Shown piece after piece: positions 1 to 8,036 of a stretch of 8,883 nt of DNA. Source of the DNA: Syntrophobacteria bacterium. Its GTDB lineage: Bacteria > Desulfobacterota > Syntrophobacteria > JARFUL01. Within the stretch, counting starts at the first letter, position 1. Each line of letters starts with the position of its first letter. The stretch covers positions 1-8,883 of the forward strand of contig JARFUL010000006.1 in NCBI GenBank assembly GCA_029289015.1, read 5' to 3'. Position numbers and translations under genes: made by a program. The notes below the pieces were generated by a model. That model searched no databases, was not told where the DNA came from, and was given only the letters and a program-made list of their open reading frames with translations.

Positions 1-1103
1 GCACCATCTACGTTCTCGATGAGGAGAGACAGGAGATCCAATTCCGGGTGCTCAGGGGCAAGAGGACCGGGCCGCTCAAGACCATGACCCTGAAGATGGG
101 GGAAGGGGTGGCCGGGTGGGTGATAAGCGAGGGCAAGCCGGTGATCATCGACGACGCGGCGTCGGACCCCAGGTTCGCGTCCCACTTTGATAAGGAATCC
201 GGCTTCGAAACCCGGGCCATGGTCGCGGTTCCCCTCACCTACAAGGAAAAGACCGTGGGCGCGATCCAGGTCCTCAACCCGAAGTCCGGCGGACACTTCC
301 ACGATGAGGACCTCACGCTGCTGCAATCCCTGGGCAACATCGTGGCCGCGGCCCTGGAGAACGCCAGGCTCTACGAGATGGCCAAGAGCCGCTATGAGAT
401 GACCTCCGAGGAGCTGAGAGAGGTCCAGGCAAGGCTCATACGCACGGAGCGGATGGCCGCGCTCTACCATCTGATGAGCGGGGTGGCCCACGAGGTGCGC
501 AATCCGGTGGTCTCCATCGGCGGGTTCGCGGCCCGGATGAAAAAGAAGCTCCCCCAAGACCACGAGTTCCAGAAGTACCTCGACATAATACTCGACGCGG
601 TGGACAGGCTCCAGAGGCTCGTGGACGACGTTAAGGAGTTTTACTCCCTGGGCCAGGCAAACCCCGTCCTGGTGGCGCCGGATGATTTCCTGGACGAGTT
701 CCTCTCCCGGTGGGAGGCCCGCATGGCCGACGCGGGGATAGAGCTGGTCAGGGATTACAACGGCCCGCTTCCCCGGGTCCGCATAGACCCGGACATGGTG
801 CGCGTCGCGCTGGACAAGGTGCTCACCAACTCTCTGGAGGCCATATCCGGCCGCGGCGGAATCTCACTCAAGGTTCGCGCCCAGGGGGACTACCTGAAGA
901 TCAGCATCACCGACACTGGAAAGGGCATCGCCAAACACGACCTCCCCCACGTGTTCGATCCCTTCTTCACCTCCAAGACCCAGGGCGTGGGCCTGGGACT
1001 GGCCACGGTGCACCACCTCATAGCGGAGCACCAGGGCGAGGTGAAGATCGTGTCCGAGCACGGCCGCTCCACCACGGTTATCCTCAGCTTTCCCCTGGGC
1101 TAG
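1..1103 (+). CDS. GAF-domain sensor histidine kinase (5' end outside window)
   Basis: The frame is open from the first base (first whole codon at 3) to the TAG at 1101-1103, so the N-terminus is missing; the GTG at 48 lies inside the GAF fold and is not a credible start. Numbering from that GTG, a GAF sensor domain covers about residues 1-108 (GEGVAGWVI, DDAASDPRF and AMVAVPL motifs). A charged, probably coiled-coil linker spans 110-135, followed by a HisKA dimerisation domain with phospho-acceptor H148 in AHEVRNP (codon 489-491). The HATPase_c domain has N261 in the N-box, DTGKG at 289-293, an FDPFFTSK F-box and GVGLGL at 313-318, so all catalytic boxes look intact. The H-box resembles NtrB-type kinases. 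No transmembrane segment is visible in this part, which suggests a soluble sensor, and no response regulator lies downstream. The ligand and partner cannot be told. A promoter-bearing gap separates it from pyrG, so it is probably a separate transcription unit. Confidence 0.93.
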   Translation, partial: TIYVLDEERQEIQFRVLRGKRTGPLKTMTLKMGEGVAGWVISEGKPVIIDDAASDPRFASHFDKESGFETRAMVAVPLTYKEKTVGAIQVLNPKSGGHFHDEDLTLLQSLGNIVAAALENARLYEMAKSRYEMTSEELREVQARLIRTERMAALYHLMSGVAHEVRNPVVSIGGFAARMKKKLPQDHEFQKYLDIILDAVDRLQRLVDDVKEFYSLGQANPVLVAPDDFLDEFLSRWEARMADAGIELVRDYNGPLPRVRIDPDMVRVALDKVLTNSLEAISGRGGISLKVRAQGDYLKISITDTGKGIAKHDLPHVFDPFFTSKTQGVGLGLATVHHLIAEHQGEVKIVSEHGRSTTVILSFPLG

Positions 1104-1136
1104 GGGGCCGGCCCCGCGGCCGGGGGAGAGGTCCCC
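1104..1136 (+). other. GC-rich hairpin cluster after the kinase gene
   Basis: Directly after the kinase stop codon are overlapping inverted repeats: the self-complementary GGGGCCGGCCCC (1104-1115), CCCCG/CGGGG with a 4-nt loop (1112-1125), and GGGGA/TCCCC with a 4-nt loop (1123-1136). They could stop or pause transcription or protect the 3' end of the mRNA. No T-run follows, so this is not a standard intrinsic terminator. The role is inferred only from position. Confidence 0.35.
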
Positions 1137-1268
1137 TGCGAGAATAGCCGCCGCGTGCCTCGCCCGGAAAACCGGACCGTTTCCCCCCAAATCGCGGCCG
1201 GACTTCGCGGCCCGGTCCCGGGAAAATCCATTTATCCGCCCTAACCTGGCCCTATGGGCACTCACTTC

Positions 1269-3046
<1,778 letters not shown>

Positions 3047-3052
3047 GGGTCG

Positions 3053-3865
3053 ATGGCCGGAGCCGATACGGGGGGGTGGAGGCAGCCGGAGGGGGGGCTC
3101 TTCTTTATCCTCGGTCCCTGCGTCATAGAGTCCGAAGAGATCGCGTTCGAGGTCGCGGCGCGGGTTAGCGAGCTCGCCCAGCGCCTCAACATACCCGTTA
3201 TCTTCAAGTCATCCTACGACAAGGCCAACCGCACCTCCATAAGCTCCTTTCGGGGTCCGGGCATAGAGGCCGGGCTCAAGGTGCTCTCAGAGGTGAAGAG
3301 CCGGTTCGGGCTTCCCGTGATCTCCGACGTGCACACCGTGGGCGAGGCCAAAAAGGCGGCCGAGGTGCTCGACGTCATCCAGATCCCCGCGTTCCTCTGC
3401 CGCCAGACCGACCTGGTCACAGCGGTGGCCGACACAAAGAGGGCGGTGAACGTGAAGAAGGGCCAGTTCATGGCGCCCTGGGACATGAAGAACGTGGTGG
3501 CCAAGATAGAGGCCCGGGGCAACCGCAACATAATGCTCACGGAGCGGGGCTCCTCCTTCGGTTACAACAACCTCGTCGCGGACATGCGCTCCATAGTGGA
3601 GATGCGCGCGTTCGGCTACCCGGTGGTCTTTGACGCGACCCACTCGGTGCAGCTTCCCGGCGGCCAGGGCACCAGCTCGGGCGGCCAGAGGGATTACGTG
3701 CCCATGCTGGCCAGGGCCGCGGTAGCAGCCGGCGCGGACGGCGTATTTTTAGAGGTGCACCCCAGGCCGGAGGAAGCGCTCTGCGACGGGCCCAACTCGT
3801 GGCCCCTATCTGAGCTTGAGGGGCTGCTAAAAGAGCTTTTGAGGGTGAAGGAGGCAATTACATAA
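3053..3865 (+). CDS. kdsA: 3-deoxy-D-manno-octulosonate-8-phosphate (KDO-8-P) synthase, metal-dependent type
   Basis: KdsA condenses phosphoenolpyruvate with D-arabinose-5-phosphate to give KDO-8-phosphate, the committed step to the LPS inner-core sugar KDO. The 270-residue TIM-barrel protein carries [46 protein letters not shown] and [11 protein letters not shown]. Residue C23 in LGPCVIES matches the metal-binding Cys of the Aquifex-type enzyme (E. coli KdsA has Asn there). The other expected ligands are H197 (DATH), E234 (LEVH) and D245 (CDGP), so a divalent-metal-dependent enzyme is inferred. The N-terminus is about 12 residues longer than the Aquifex enzyme and glycine-rich. The start ATG lies 6 bp after the pyrG stop, with AGG/GGGG purines straddling that stop as ribosome binding site, which suggests translational coupling. 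Confidence 0.97.
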   Translation: MAGADTGGWRQPEGGLFFILGPCVIESEEIAFEVAARVSELAQRLNIPVIFKSSYDKANRTSISSFRGPGIEAGLKVLSEVKSRFGLPVISDVHTVGEAKKAAEVLDVIQIPAFLCRQTDLVTAVADTKRAVNVKKGQFMAPWDMKNVVAKIEARGNRNIMLTERGSSFGYNNLVADMRSIVEMRAFGYPVVFDATHSVQLPGGQGTSSGGQRDYVPMLARAAVAAGADGVFLEVHPRPEEALCDGPNSWPLSELEGLLKELLRVKEAIT

Positions 3866-3869
3866 TGTA

Positions 3870-3892
3870 GGGCCGGGGTTTACCCCCGGCCT
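3870..3892 (+). other. Strong hairpin between kdsA and kdsC
   Basis: GGCCGGGG (3871-3878) pairs perfectly with CCCCGGCC (3884-3891) around a 5-nt TTTAC loop, and a G-U pair can extend the stem. It begins five bases after the kdsA stop and fills most of the 41-bp gap. There is no T-run after it, so it is not a normal intrinsic terminator; an attenuating, stabilising or RNA-processing element is more likely. It is the strongest hairpin I found inside the operon. Confidence 0.6.
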
Positions 3893-3906
3893 CGGCGGCC
3901 TGTAAA

Positions 3907-4548
3907 ATGCCGCGCGACGAGAGCTTGAAGGATTATCAAAAAGTAATGGCCAAAAAACTGGGCTTCCACAAGGAGCCGGGACAAAAGAAGAAGATAGAGG
4001 GACCATCTGCCCTTACGCGCGTTACATCGGATGTGCGCGAGAGGATCGAGAGGGTGAAGATACTGATTTTGGACGTGGACGGGGTGCTCACCGACGGCAG
4101 GCTCTTCTACCACGACGACGGCACCGAGCTCAAGGCCTTTGACGTGCAGGACGGCTACGGCATAAAGATGGTCCAGAGAGCGGGCATCGAGGTCGCGCTC
4201 ATCTCCGGCAGAAACGCTCCCGCGGTGGACAAGCGGGCCAGGGACCTGGGCATAACCGCGGTCTTCCAGAACATCAAGAACAAGGTGCCGGTGTTCGAGT
4301 CCATCCTCGAGGAGAGGGGGCTTGCGCCCGAGGACGCGGCCTTCGTGGGGGACGACGTGGTGGACATCCCGGTGATGAGCAAGGTGGGGTTTTCCGTCGC
4401 GGTCGCGGGCTCATCGGAGCACGTCATCCCCGCGGCCCACTATGTCACGCTCGCGCCCGGCGGCAGGGGCGCGGTGAGGGAGGTGGCGGAGCTTATCATC
4501 GCGGTGAAGGGGCTCTGGGAGGAGATCCTGGGCCGGTACTTCGAGTGA
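3907..4548 (+). CDS. kdsC: KDO-8-phosphate phosphatase (HAD superfamily)
   Basis: KdsC removes phosphate from KDO-8-phosphate to release KDO for activation by CMP-KDO synthetase. Numbered from ATG 3907 (213 residues), the HAD motifs are LDVDGVLTDG with nucleophile D56 and acid/base D58, ISGR with S100, K126 in the motif III region, and GDD-VVDIPVM with D149/D150. GGRGAVREV near the C-terminus is typical of the tetrameric, capless KdsC group. The family is usually about 170-190 residues; here roughly 48 residues, rich in lysine, precede the first HAD strand. The start is uncertain. ATG 3907 has only weak purines upstream, ATG 3946 has GAAGGA too far away, and GTG 4054 has GAGAGGA at 8 nt and would give MKILILDVDGV with 164 residues. 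The longest frame is annotated. No kdsD lies beside it. Confidence 0.93.
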   Translation: MPRDESLKDYQKVMAKKLGFHKEPGQKKKIEGPSALTRVTSDVRERIERVKILILDVDGVLTDGRLFYHDDGTELKAFDVQDGYGIKMVQRAGIEVALISGRNAPAVDKRARDLGITAVFQNIKNKVPVFESILEERGLAPEDAAFVGDDVVDIPVMSKVGFSVAVAGSSEHVIPAAHYVTLAPGGRGAVREVAELIIAVKGLWEEILGRYFE

Positions 4549-4566
4549 GCCGGCATAAGGACCCAT

Positions 4567-4580
4567 CCAGCCCCTGCTGG
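4567..4580 (+). other. Small hairpin between kdsC and lptC
   Basis: CCAGC (4567-4571) and GCTGG (4576-4580) form a perfect 5-bp stem with a CCCT loop in the 49-bp gap. It ends one base before the purine run AGAGGGA (4582-4588) that serves as the lptC ribosome binding site, so it could influence access to it. Stems of this size are common by chance in GC-rich DNA. Confidence 0.3.
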
Positions 4581-4597
4581 CAGAGGGACAGCGGGCC

Positions 4598-5197
4598 ATG
4601 GCCGAGATTTCGACCCTGAAAAGCGTGAGGTTCGGGCTGGCCGCGGCCTTCGTGGGGCTTATCGTGGTGCTGGGTCTCTCCATGATGGTGAAGAGGGAGT
4701 CCGCGAAGAGTCCGCCGGAGTCCGGGCCGGCCCCGGAGGCGGGGACCGAGGCCCTGGCCCAGGGGCTCACCCTCACCGAGATGACCGGAGACAGGGTGCG
4801 CTGGAAGCTGGACGCGAAGATGGCGGTGCGCAAGAAGGAGACCAGCGAGATATTTTTTAAAGGCGTAAGGATGGTTTTGTACCTGGACGAGGGGGAGACC
4901 ATAGCCCTCTCGGGCCCGCTGGGCAACTACCACCAGTCCACCCAGGACATGGATATCCGCGGCGGGGTGGAGGTGAGCTACTCCGGGGGCTATGTCCTGA
5001 AGACCGACTCCATCCGCTACGACGCGCAAAAAGGGCTCATATCAGGGGACTCGCGGCTCACGCTCACGGGCGGCGGCATCCGGCTGAAGGGCAGGAGCTT
5101 CAGGTTTGACATTGAAAGGGAGAAGATCTCGATTCTGGGTCCGGTGTGGTGCAGGATCGACACCAAGAGGATGGCGGATGCGCGCAAAAAGGGATAG
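4598..5197 (+). CDS. lptC: LPS export system inner-membrane-anchored protein LptC
   Basis: LptC takes LPS from the LptB2FG transporter and passes it to LptA in the periplasm. The 199-residue length is close to E. coli LptC (191). One N-terminal membrane segment is seen at about 12-30 (GLAAAFVGLIVVLGLSMM), then a Pro/Glu-rich spacer to about 50. A beta-rich LptC/OstA-like region follows (about 55-190), with alternating patterns such as LTLTEMTGDRVRWKLDAKMA and IRYDAQKGLISGDSRLTLTG. Sequence conservation in this family is low, so the assignment leans on fold pattern plus position between kdsC and lptA. ATG 4598 is supported by AGAGGGA (4582-4588) 9 nt upstream. The 3' end overlaps lptA by 20 nt. 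A T6 run at 4853-4858 is ordinary Phe-Phe coding. Confidence 0.9.
   Translation: MAEISTLKSVRFGLAAAFVGLIVVLGLSMMVKRESAKSPPESGPAPEAGTEALAQGLTLTEMTGDRVRWKLDAKMAVRKKETSEIFFKGVRMVLYLDEGETIALSGPLGNYHQSTQDMDIRGGVEVSYSGGYVLKTDSIRYDAQKGLISGDSRLTLTGGGIRLKGRSFRFDIEREKISILGPVWCRIDTKRMADARKKG
5165..5171 (+). promoter_or_regulatory. Ribosome binding site of lptA inside lptC
   Basis: AAGAGGA at 5165-5171, within the last codons of lptC, sits 6 nt before ATG 5178. It selects this start over the in-frame upstream ATG at 5106, which would put an Arg-rich, non-secretory sequence ahead of the signal peptide. Confidence 0.75.
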
Positions 5198-5762
5198 ATT
5201 TTCAGGTGCTCTCCCATTGGGGCTGGCTTTCTGGCTCGCGCTCTTTTCCCTTGTGCCGGCCGGCCTTCTGGCGGCCCCGGTCGCTCCCCCCGAAAAAAAG
5301 GGGATCGCGACGGGGAAGCTGCCCATTGAGATACGGTCCGACCGCCTCAAGGTGGTGCACCGGGAGGGCAAGATCGTGTTCACGGGCAAGGTGGTGGCCA
5401 AGAGGGGGGACGTGACCATCCATGCCAAGTCGCTCTCCGTGTTCTACGAGGTGGGTGAAGAGAAACAGGGCGGAAACCCGGGAACCGGGGAGATAAAGTC
5501 CATAACCGCGCTGGGGGACGTGCGCATCGTCCAGGGGGACAGGCTGGCCACGGGGCAGCGGGCCGACTACTATGAGACGGAGCAGAAGATAGTGCTCACC
5601 GGGTCTCCCAGGATATGGCAGGGAAAGAGCTTTGTCCGGGGCAAGAGGATAGTGGTCTACCTCCAGGAGGAGCGCTCCGAGGTGGAGGGCGACGACGAGG
5701 AGCCGGTGCGGGCCACGATCCACCCGAAGGAGAGACCCGAGAAGAGCGGCCCCAACAACTGA
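5178..5762 (+). CDS. lptA: LPS transport periplasmic protein LptA
   Basis: LptA monomers stack into the periplasmic bridge that carries LPS from LptC to LptD. From ATG 5178 the product has 194 residues. A signal peptide is clear: positive MRAKRDR, a hydrophobic core at about 11-31, and likely cleavage after the LLA/LAA at 31-33. The OstA/LptA beta-jellyroll follows at about 48-165 (IEIRSDRLKVVHREGKIVFTG, a GDVTIHAKSL strand, GDVRIVQGDRLATGQRADYY, LTGSPRIWQG, and GKRIVVYLQEERSEVEG). The C-terminal 25 residues are charged and Pro-rich, probably disordered. A longer frame from ATG 5106 exists but would bury the signal peptide and extend 92 nt into lptC, so it is rejected. The gene overlaps lptC by 20 nt in another frame, so translation is probably coupled and the two proteins made in step. 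Confidence 0.94.
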   Translation: MRAKRDRFSGALPLGLAFWLALFSLVPAGLLAAPVAPPEKKGIATGKLPIEIRSDRLKVVHREGKIVFTGKVVAKRGDVTIHAKSLSVFYEVGEEKQGGNPGTGEIKSITALGDVRIVQGDRLATGQRADYYETEQKIVLTGSPRIWQGKSFVRGKRIVVYLQEERSEVEGDDEEPVRATIHPKERPEKSGPNN

Positions 5763-5783
5763 GTTTTCACGGGAGAGAGCCCC

Positions 5784-6506
5784 ATGAAGGTTCTTGTGGC
5801 TTCGGGCCTGGTAAAAATATATAATAAAAGAAAAGTTGTGGATGGGGTAAGCCTCGAGATACGGCCGGGCGAGGTTGTAGGACTACTGGGGCCCAACGGC
5901 GCGGGCAAGACCACCACCTTCTACCTCATCGTGGGGCTCATCAGGCCCCAGGAGGGAAAGATATTCCTCGACGGGGAGGAGATAACCTCGCTGCCGATGT
6001 ACCAGCGGGCGCGGCGGGGCATAAGCTACCTCCCCCAGGAGCCGTCGGTCTTCAGGAAGCTGACGGTGGAAGAGAACATAATGGCCGTGCTGGAGACCCT
6101 GGAGCTCCCGGGCCACCAGGCGCGGGAGAGGCTCAAGGTCCTGCTGGAAGAGCTGGACATAGCGCACCTGGCCAAGGCCAAGGCCTATACCCTGTCCGGC
6201 GGCGAGAGAAGGAGGGTGGAAATAACCCGGTCCCTGGTGACCAGGCCCATGTTCATGCTCTTGGACGAGCCCTTTGCGGGGATAGACCCCATCACCGTGG
6301 GCGAGATCCAAAAGATCGTGGCCGGGCTCAAGGAGAGGGGCATCGGGGTTGTTATTTCGGACCACAACGTGCGGGATACACTGAAGATCTGCGACAGGGC
6401 CTATATCCTCAACGAGGGCAGGATCCTGGAGGAGGGCGACCCGGAGAGGATCGCGTCCTCCGACGCGGCCCGGAAGTGCTATCTTGGGGAGGAGTTCCGC
6501 CTCTAG
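5784..6506 (+). CDS. lptB: LPS export ABC transporter ATP-binding protein LptB
   Basis: LptB is the cytoplasmic ATPase dimer that powers LPS extraction from the inner membrane with LptF and LptG (not in this window). The 240-residue length fits the family. Motifs: Walker A GPNGAGKT (36-43), Q-loop Q85 in SYLPQEPSVF, signature LSGGE (137-141), Walker B MLLDEP with D161/E162, and switch H194 in ISDHNVRDTL. The AGIDPITV and LGEEFRL stretches are characteristic of LptB rather than branched-chain amino acid ATPases. A GGGAGAGAG run a few bases upstream is the ribosome binding site. Codons 10-18 all end in A or T (gta aaa ata tat aat aaa aga ...), unlike the rest of the gene. By hand count, ATA encodes 9 of 20 isoleucines and AGG 10 of 21 arginines in this gene. 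Confidence 0.98.
   Translation: MKVLVASGLVKIYNKRKVVDGVSLEIRPGEVVGLLGPNGAGKTTTFYLIVGLIRPQEGKIFLDGEEITSLPMYQRARRGISYLPQEPSVFRKLTVEENIMAVLETLELPGHQARERLKVLLEELDIAHLAKAKAYTLSGGERRRVEITRSLVTRPMFMLLDEPFAGIDPITVGEIQKIVAGLKERGIGVVISDHNVRDTLKICDRAYILNEGRILEEGDPERIASSDAARKCYLGEEFRL
5820..5825 (+). promoter_or_regulatory. TATAAT inside the lptB start, possible internal promoter
   Basis: A perfect -10 hexamer occurs as codons 13-14 of lptB inside a short AT-rich run (5811-5836). The 17-bp position upstream (TGGCTT, 5797-5802) is a poor -35; TTGTGG (5794-5799) matches 3/6 with a 20-bp spacer. It could add transcription for lptB, rpoN and hpf, but Tyr-Asn coding explains the bases equally well. Confidence 0.2.
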
Positions 6507-6516
6507 CGTAAGAGGC
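6499..6516 (+). other. Hairpin over the lptB stop codon
   Basis: GCCTCT (6499-6504) pairs perfectly with AGAGGC (6511-6516) around a 6-nt AGCGTA loop, covering the last codons and TAG of lptB. It is followed by TGTTCAGGAACA (6517-6528), a second dyad, and only a two-base T-run. It might weakly attenuate before rpoN or act as an mRNA stability element; a full terminator is unlikely because of the missing T-tract. Confidence 0.4.
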
Positions 6517-6541
6517 TGTTCAGGAACAATCGGGCGAGAAC

Positions 6542-7996
6542 ATGGCATTAGAGCTTAGACACCAGATGAAGATGACGCAGCAGTTGGTGATGACACCCCA
6601 GCTGCAGCTTGCGATCAAGCTCCTCCAGCTCTCCCGGCTAGAACTCCTCGAAACGGTGCAGCAGGAGCTTCAGGAGAATCCTCTCCTGGAGGAGGTGCTG
6701 GAGGATGAGGAGGCCAAGCCCGAGGTCAAGGCTGAGCCCTCCGATGACGGTCTCCCCGAGGTGGACATGGAGAAGGCCACCGTAGAGGAGGACTTCGATT
6801 GGGAGGCATACCTCCAGGAATACTCGTCACACCCGCCCGCGCCCTCCATCAAGGAGGATTTTGACAGCGCGCCGTTCTTTGAAAACAGGCTGGTGAAGAA
6901 GCCGGACCTGTTCTCCCACCTCCTGTGGCAGCTACGGCTGGCCGACCTCACGGAAGAGGAGAAGGAGATAGGGGTCCACATCATCGGCAACCTCAACAGG
7001 GACGGGTACCTCAGGGCGGACCTGGAGGAGATAGCCGCGGCCGAGGGGGCCGACATCGAGTTCATAGAGCGGGTCCTTAGGGCCACCCAGCGGTTCGACC
7101 CGGTGGGGGTCGCGGCCCGGGACCTGAAGGAGTGCCTGCTGATCCAGGCGGAGCTCATCTGCCCCAGAAACGAACTGGTGAAGACCATCATCGAGGAGCA
7201 CCTCAGGCACCTCGAGCGGGGCGACCTCAGGGCCGTGATGTCGGCCACGGGCAGCTCTTCCAAAGAGGTGGAGGACGCGGTCTCCATCATCATCTCCATG
7301 GAGCCCAGGCCCGGGCGGAACATGTCCTCGGAGGATGTCCAATACATAAGCCCGGACATCTACCTCCACAAGGTGGACGACCGGTTCGAGATAGTGCTCA
7401 ACGAGGAGGGCATGCCCAGGCTCAGGGTGAGCGAGTTCTACAGGGACGCGCTCACCGGCAGGATCGAGGTGCCCGAGGCCACCAAGAAGTACATCAAGAA
7501 GAAGCTCAAGTCCGCCGCGTGGCTCATTCGCTCCATCCACCAGCGGGAGAGGACCATCTACAAGGTCACCAAGGCCATAGTGAGGTTCCAGAGGGAGTTT
7601 TTCGAGAAGGGGGTGATCTTTCTCAAGCCCCTGGTGCTGAGAGACGTGGCCGAGGAGGTGGGCATGCACGAGTCCACCATCAGCCGCGTGACCACCAACA
7701 AGTACATCCACACACCCCAGGGGGTGTTTGAGCTGAAATATTTCTTCAACTCCTCGGTGGACGGGACCAGGGGAGACCAGGTCTCCTCGGAGGCGGTAAA
7801 GGCCATGATCCGGGAGATCGTGGCCTCCGAGGACAACAAAAAGCCCCTGAGCGACAAGTCCATCAAGGAGGAGCTCAAGAAGCGGGAGGTCAGTATAGCC
7901 CGGCGAACCGTCGCCAAGTATCGTGAATCATTAGGCATACTCCCTGCCAGCAAAAGGAGGTGGAAAAGGGGAGGACTGGGCGGTTTCAAAAGGTAG
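6542..7996 (+). CDS. rpoN: RNA polymerase sigma-54 factor
   Basis: RpoN directs RNA polymerase to -24/-12 promoters that need AAA+ activators, often for nitrogen, motility or stress genes. The 484-residue protein shows the full family layout. The Gln/Leu-rich activator-interacting region I is at about 5-50 (MTQQLVMTPQLQLAIKLLQL, then ENPLLE). Acidic region II spans about 51-105, and the core-binding domain follows at about 115-310. The DNA-binding domain has a helix-turn-helix at about 366-386 (VAEEVGMHESTISRVTTNKY) and the RpoN box ARRTVAKYR at 453-461. A basic tail ends the protein. ATG 6542 gives the conserved N-terminus, although the ribosome binding site (GGGCGAG, 6532-6538) is weak, which fits low-level or coupled translation after lptB (35-bp gap). 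No deletion or frameshift is seen. Confidence 0.98.
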   Translation: MALELRHQMKMTQQLVMTPQLQLAIKLLQLSRLELLETVQQELQENPLLEEVLEDEEAKPEVKAEPSDDGLPEVDMEKATVEEDFDWEAYLQEYSSHPPAPSIKEDFDSAPFFENRLVKKPDLFSHLLWQLRLADLTEEEKEIGVHIIGNLNRDGYLRADLEEIAAAEGADIEFIERVLRATQRFDPVGVAARDLKECLLIQAELICPRNELVKTIIEEHLRHLERGDLRAVMSATGSSSKEVEDAVSIIISMEPRPGRNMSSEDVQYISPDIYLHKVDDRFEIVLNEEGMPRLRVSEFYRDALTGRIEVPEATKKYIKKKLKSAAWLIRSIHQRERTIYKVTKAIVRFQREFFEKGVIFLKPLVLRDVAEEVGMHESTISRVTTNKYIHTPQGVFELKYFFNSSVDGTRGDQVSSEAVKAMIREIVASEDNKKPLSDKSIKEELKKREVSIARRTVAKYRESLGILPASKRRWKRGGLGGFKR

Positions 7997-8007
7997 ACAC
8001 ACCCGAA

Positions 8008-8020
8008 GGGCCCAGGGCCC
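8008..8020 (+). other. GGGCCCAGGGCCC inverted repeat before hpf
   Basis: GGGCC (8008-8012) can pair with GGCCC (8016-8020) around a CAG loop. The element sits in the 40-bp rpoN-hpf gap and ends 3 nt before the hpf ribosome binding site. It may separate the translation or stability of rpoN and hpf messages. No T-run follows. Confidence 0.3.
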
Positions 8021-8023
8021 ACC

Positions 8024-8031
8024 AAGGAGGT
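8024..8031 (+). promoter_or_regulatory. Perfect ribosome binding site of hpf
   Basis: AAGGAGGT, fully complementary to the 16S rRNA 3' end, lies 5 nt before ATG 8037. It is the strongest site in the window and contrasts with the weak one of rpoN, predicting much more HPF than sigma-54 per transcript. Confidence 0.85.
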
Positions 8032-8036
8032 AAATC

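Noticed and set aside
1104..1136. A standard intrinsic terminator after the kinase gene
   Set aside because: Hairpins are present but no T-run follows; I kept the hairpins as a feature without calling a terminator.
1155..1244. A short GTG-started frame of 29 codons in the gap after the kinase gene
   Set aside because: There is no ribosome binding site, the composition is Pro/Arg-rich as expected for GC-rich non-coding DNA, and it resembles no known small protein.
4853..4861. A T6A3 run in lptC as a possible frameshift or slippage site
   Set aside because: The codon phase does not fit a standard X XXY YYZ slippery heptamer, and the frame continues normally to a full-length LptC.
5106..5177. 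An upstream in-frame start that would lengthen LptA by 24 residues
   Set aside because: The added sequence is Arg-rich and non-conserved, removes the N-terminal signal peptide context, and the site lacks the good ribosome binding site seen at 5165-5171.
6932..7711. A 259-codon minus-strand open frame across rpoN
   Set aside because: It has the same antisense-shadow composition, no recognisable domain, and a complete rpoN on the other strand.
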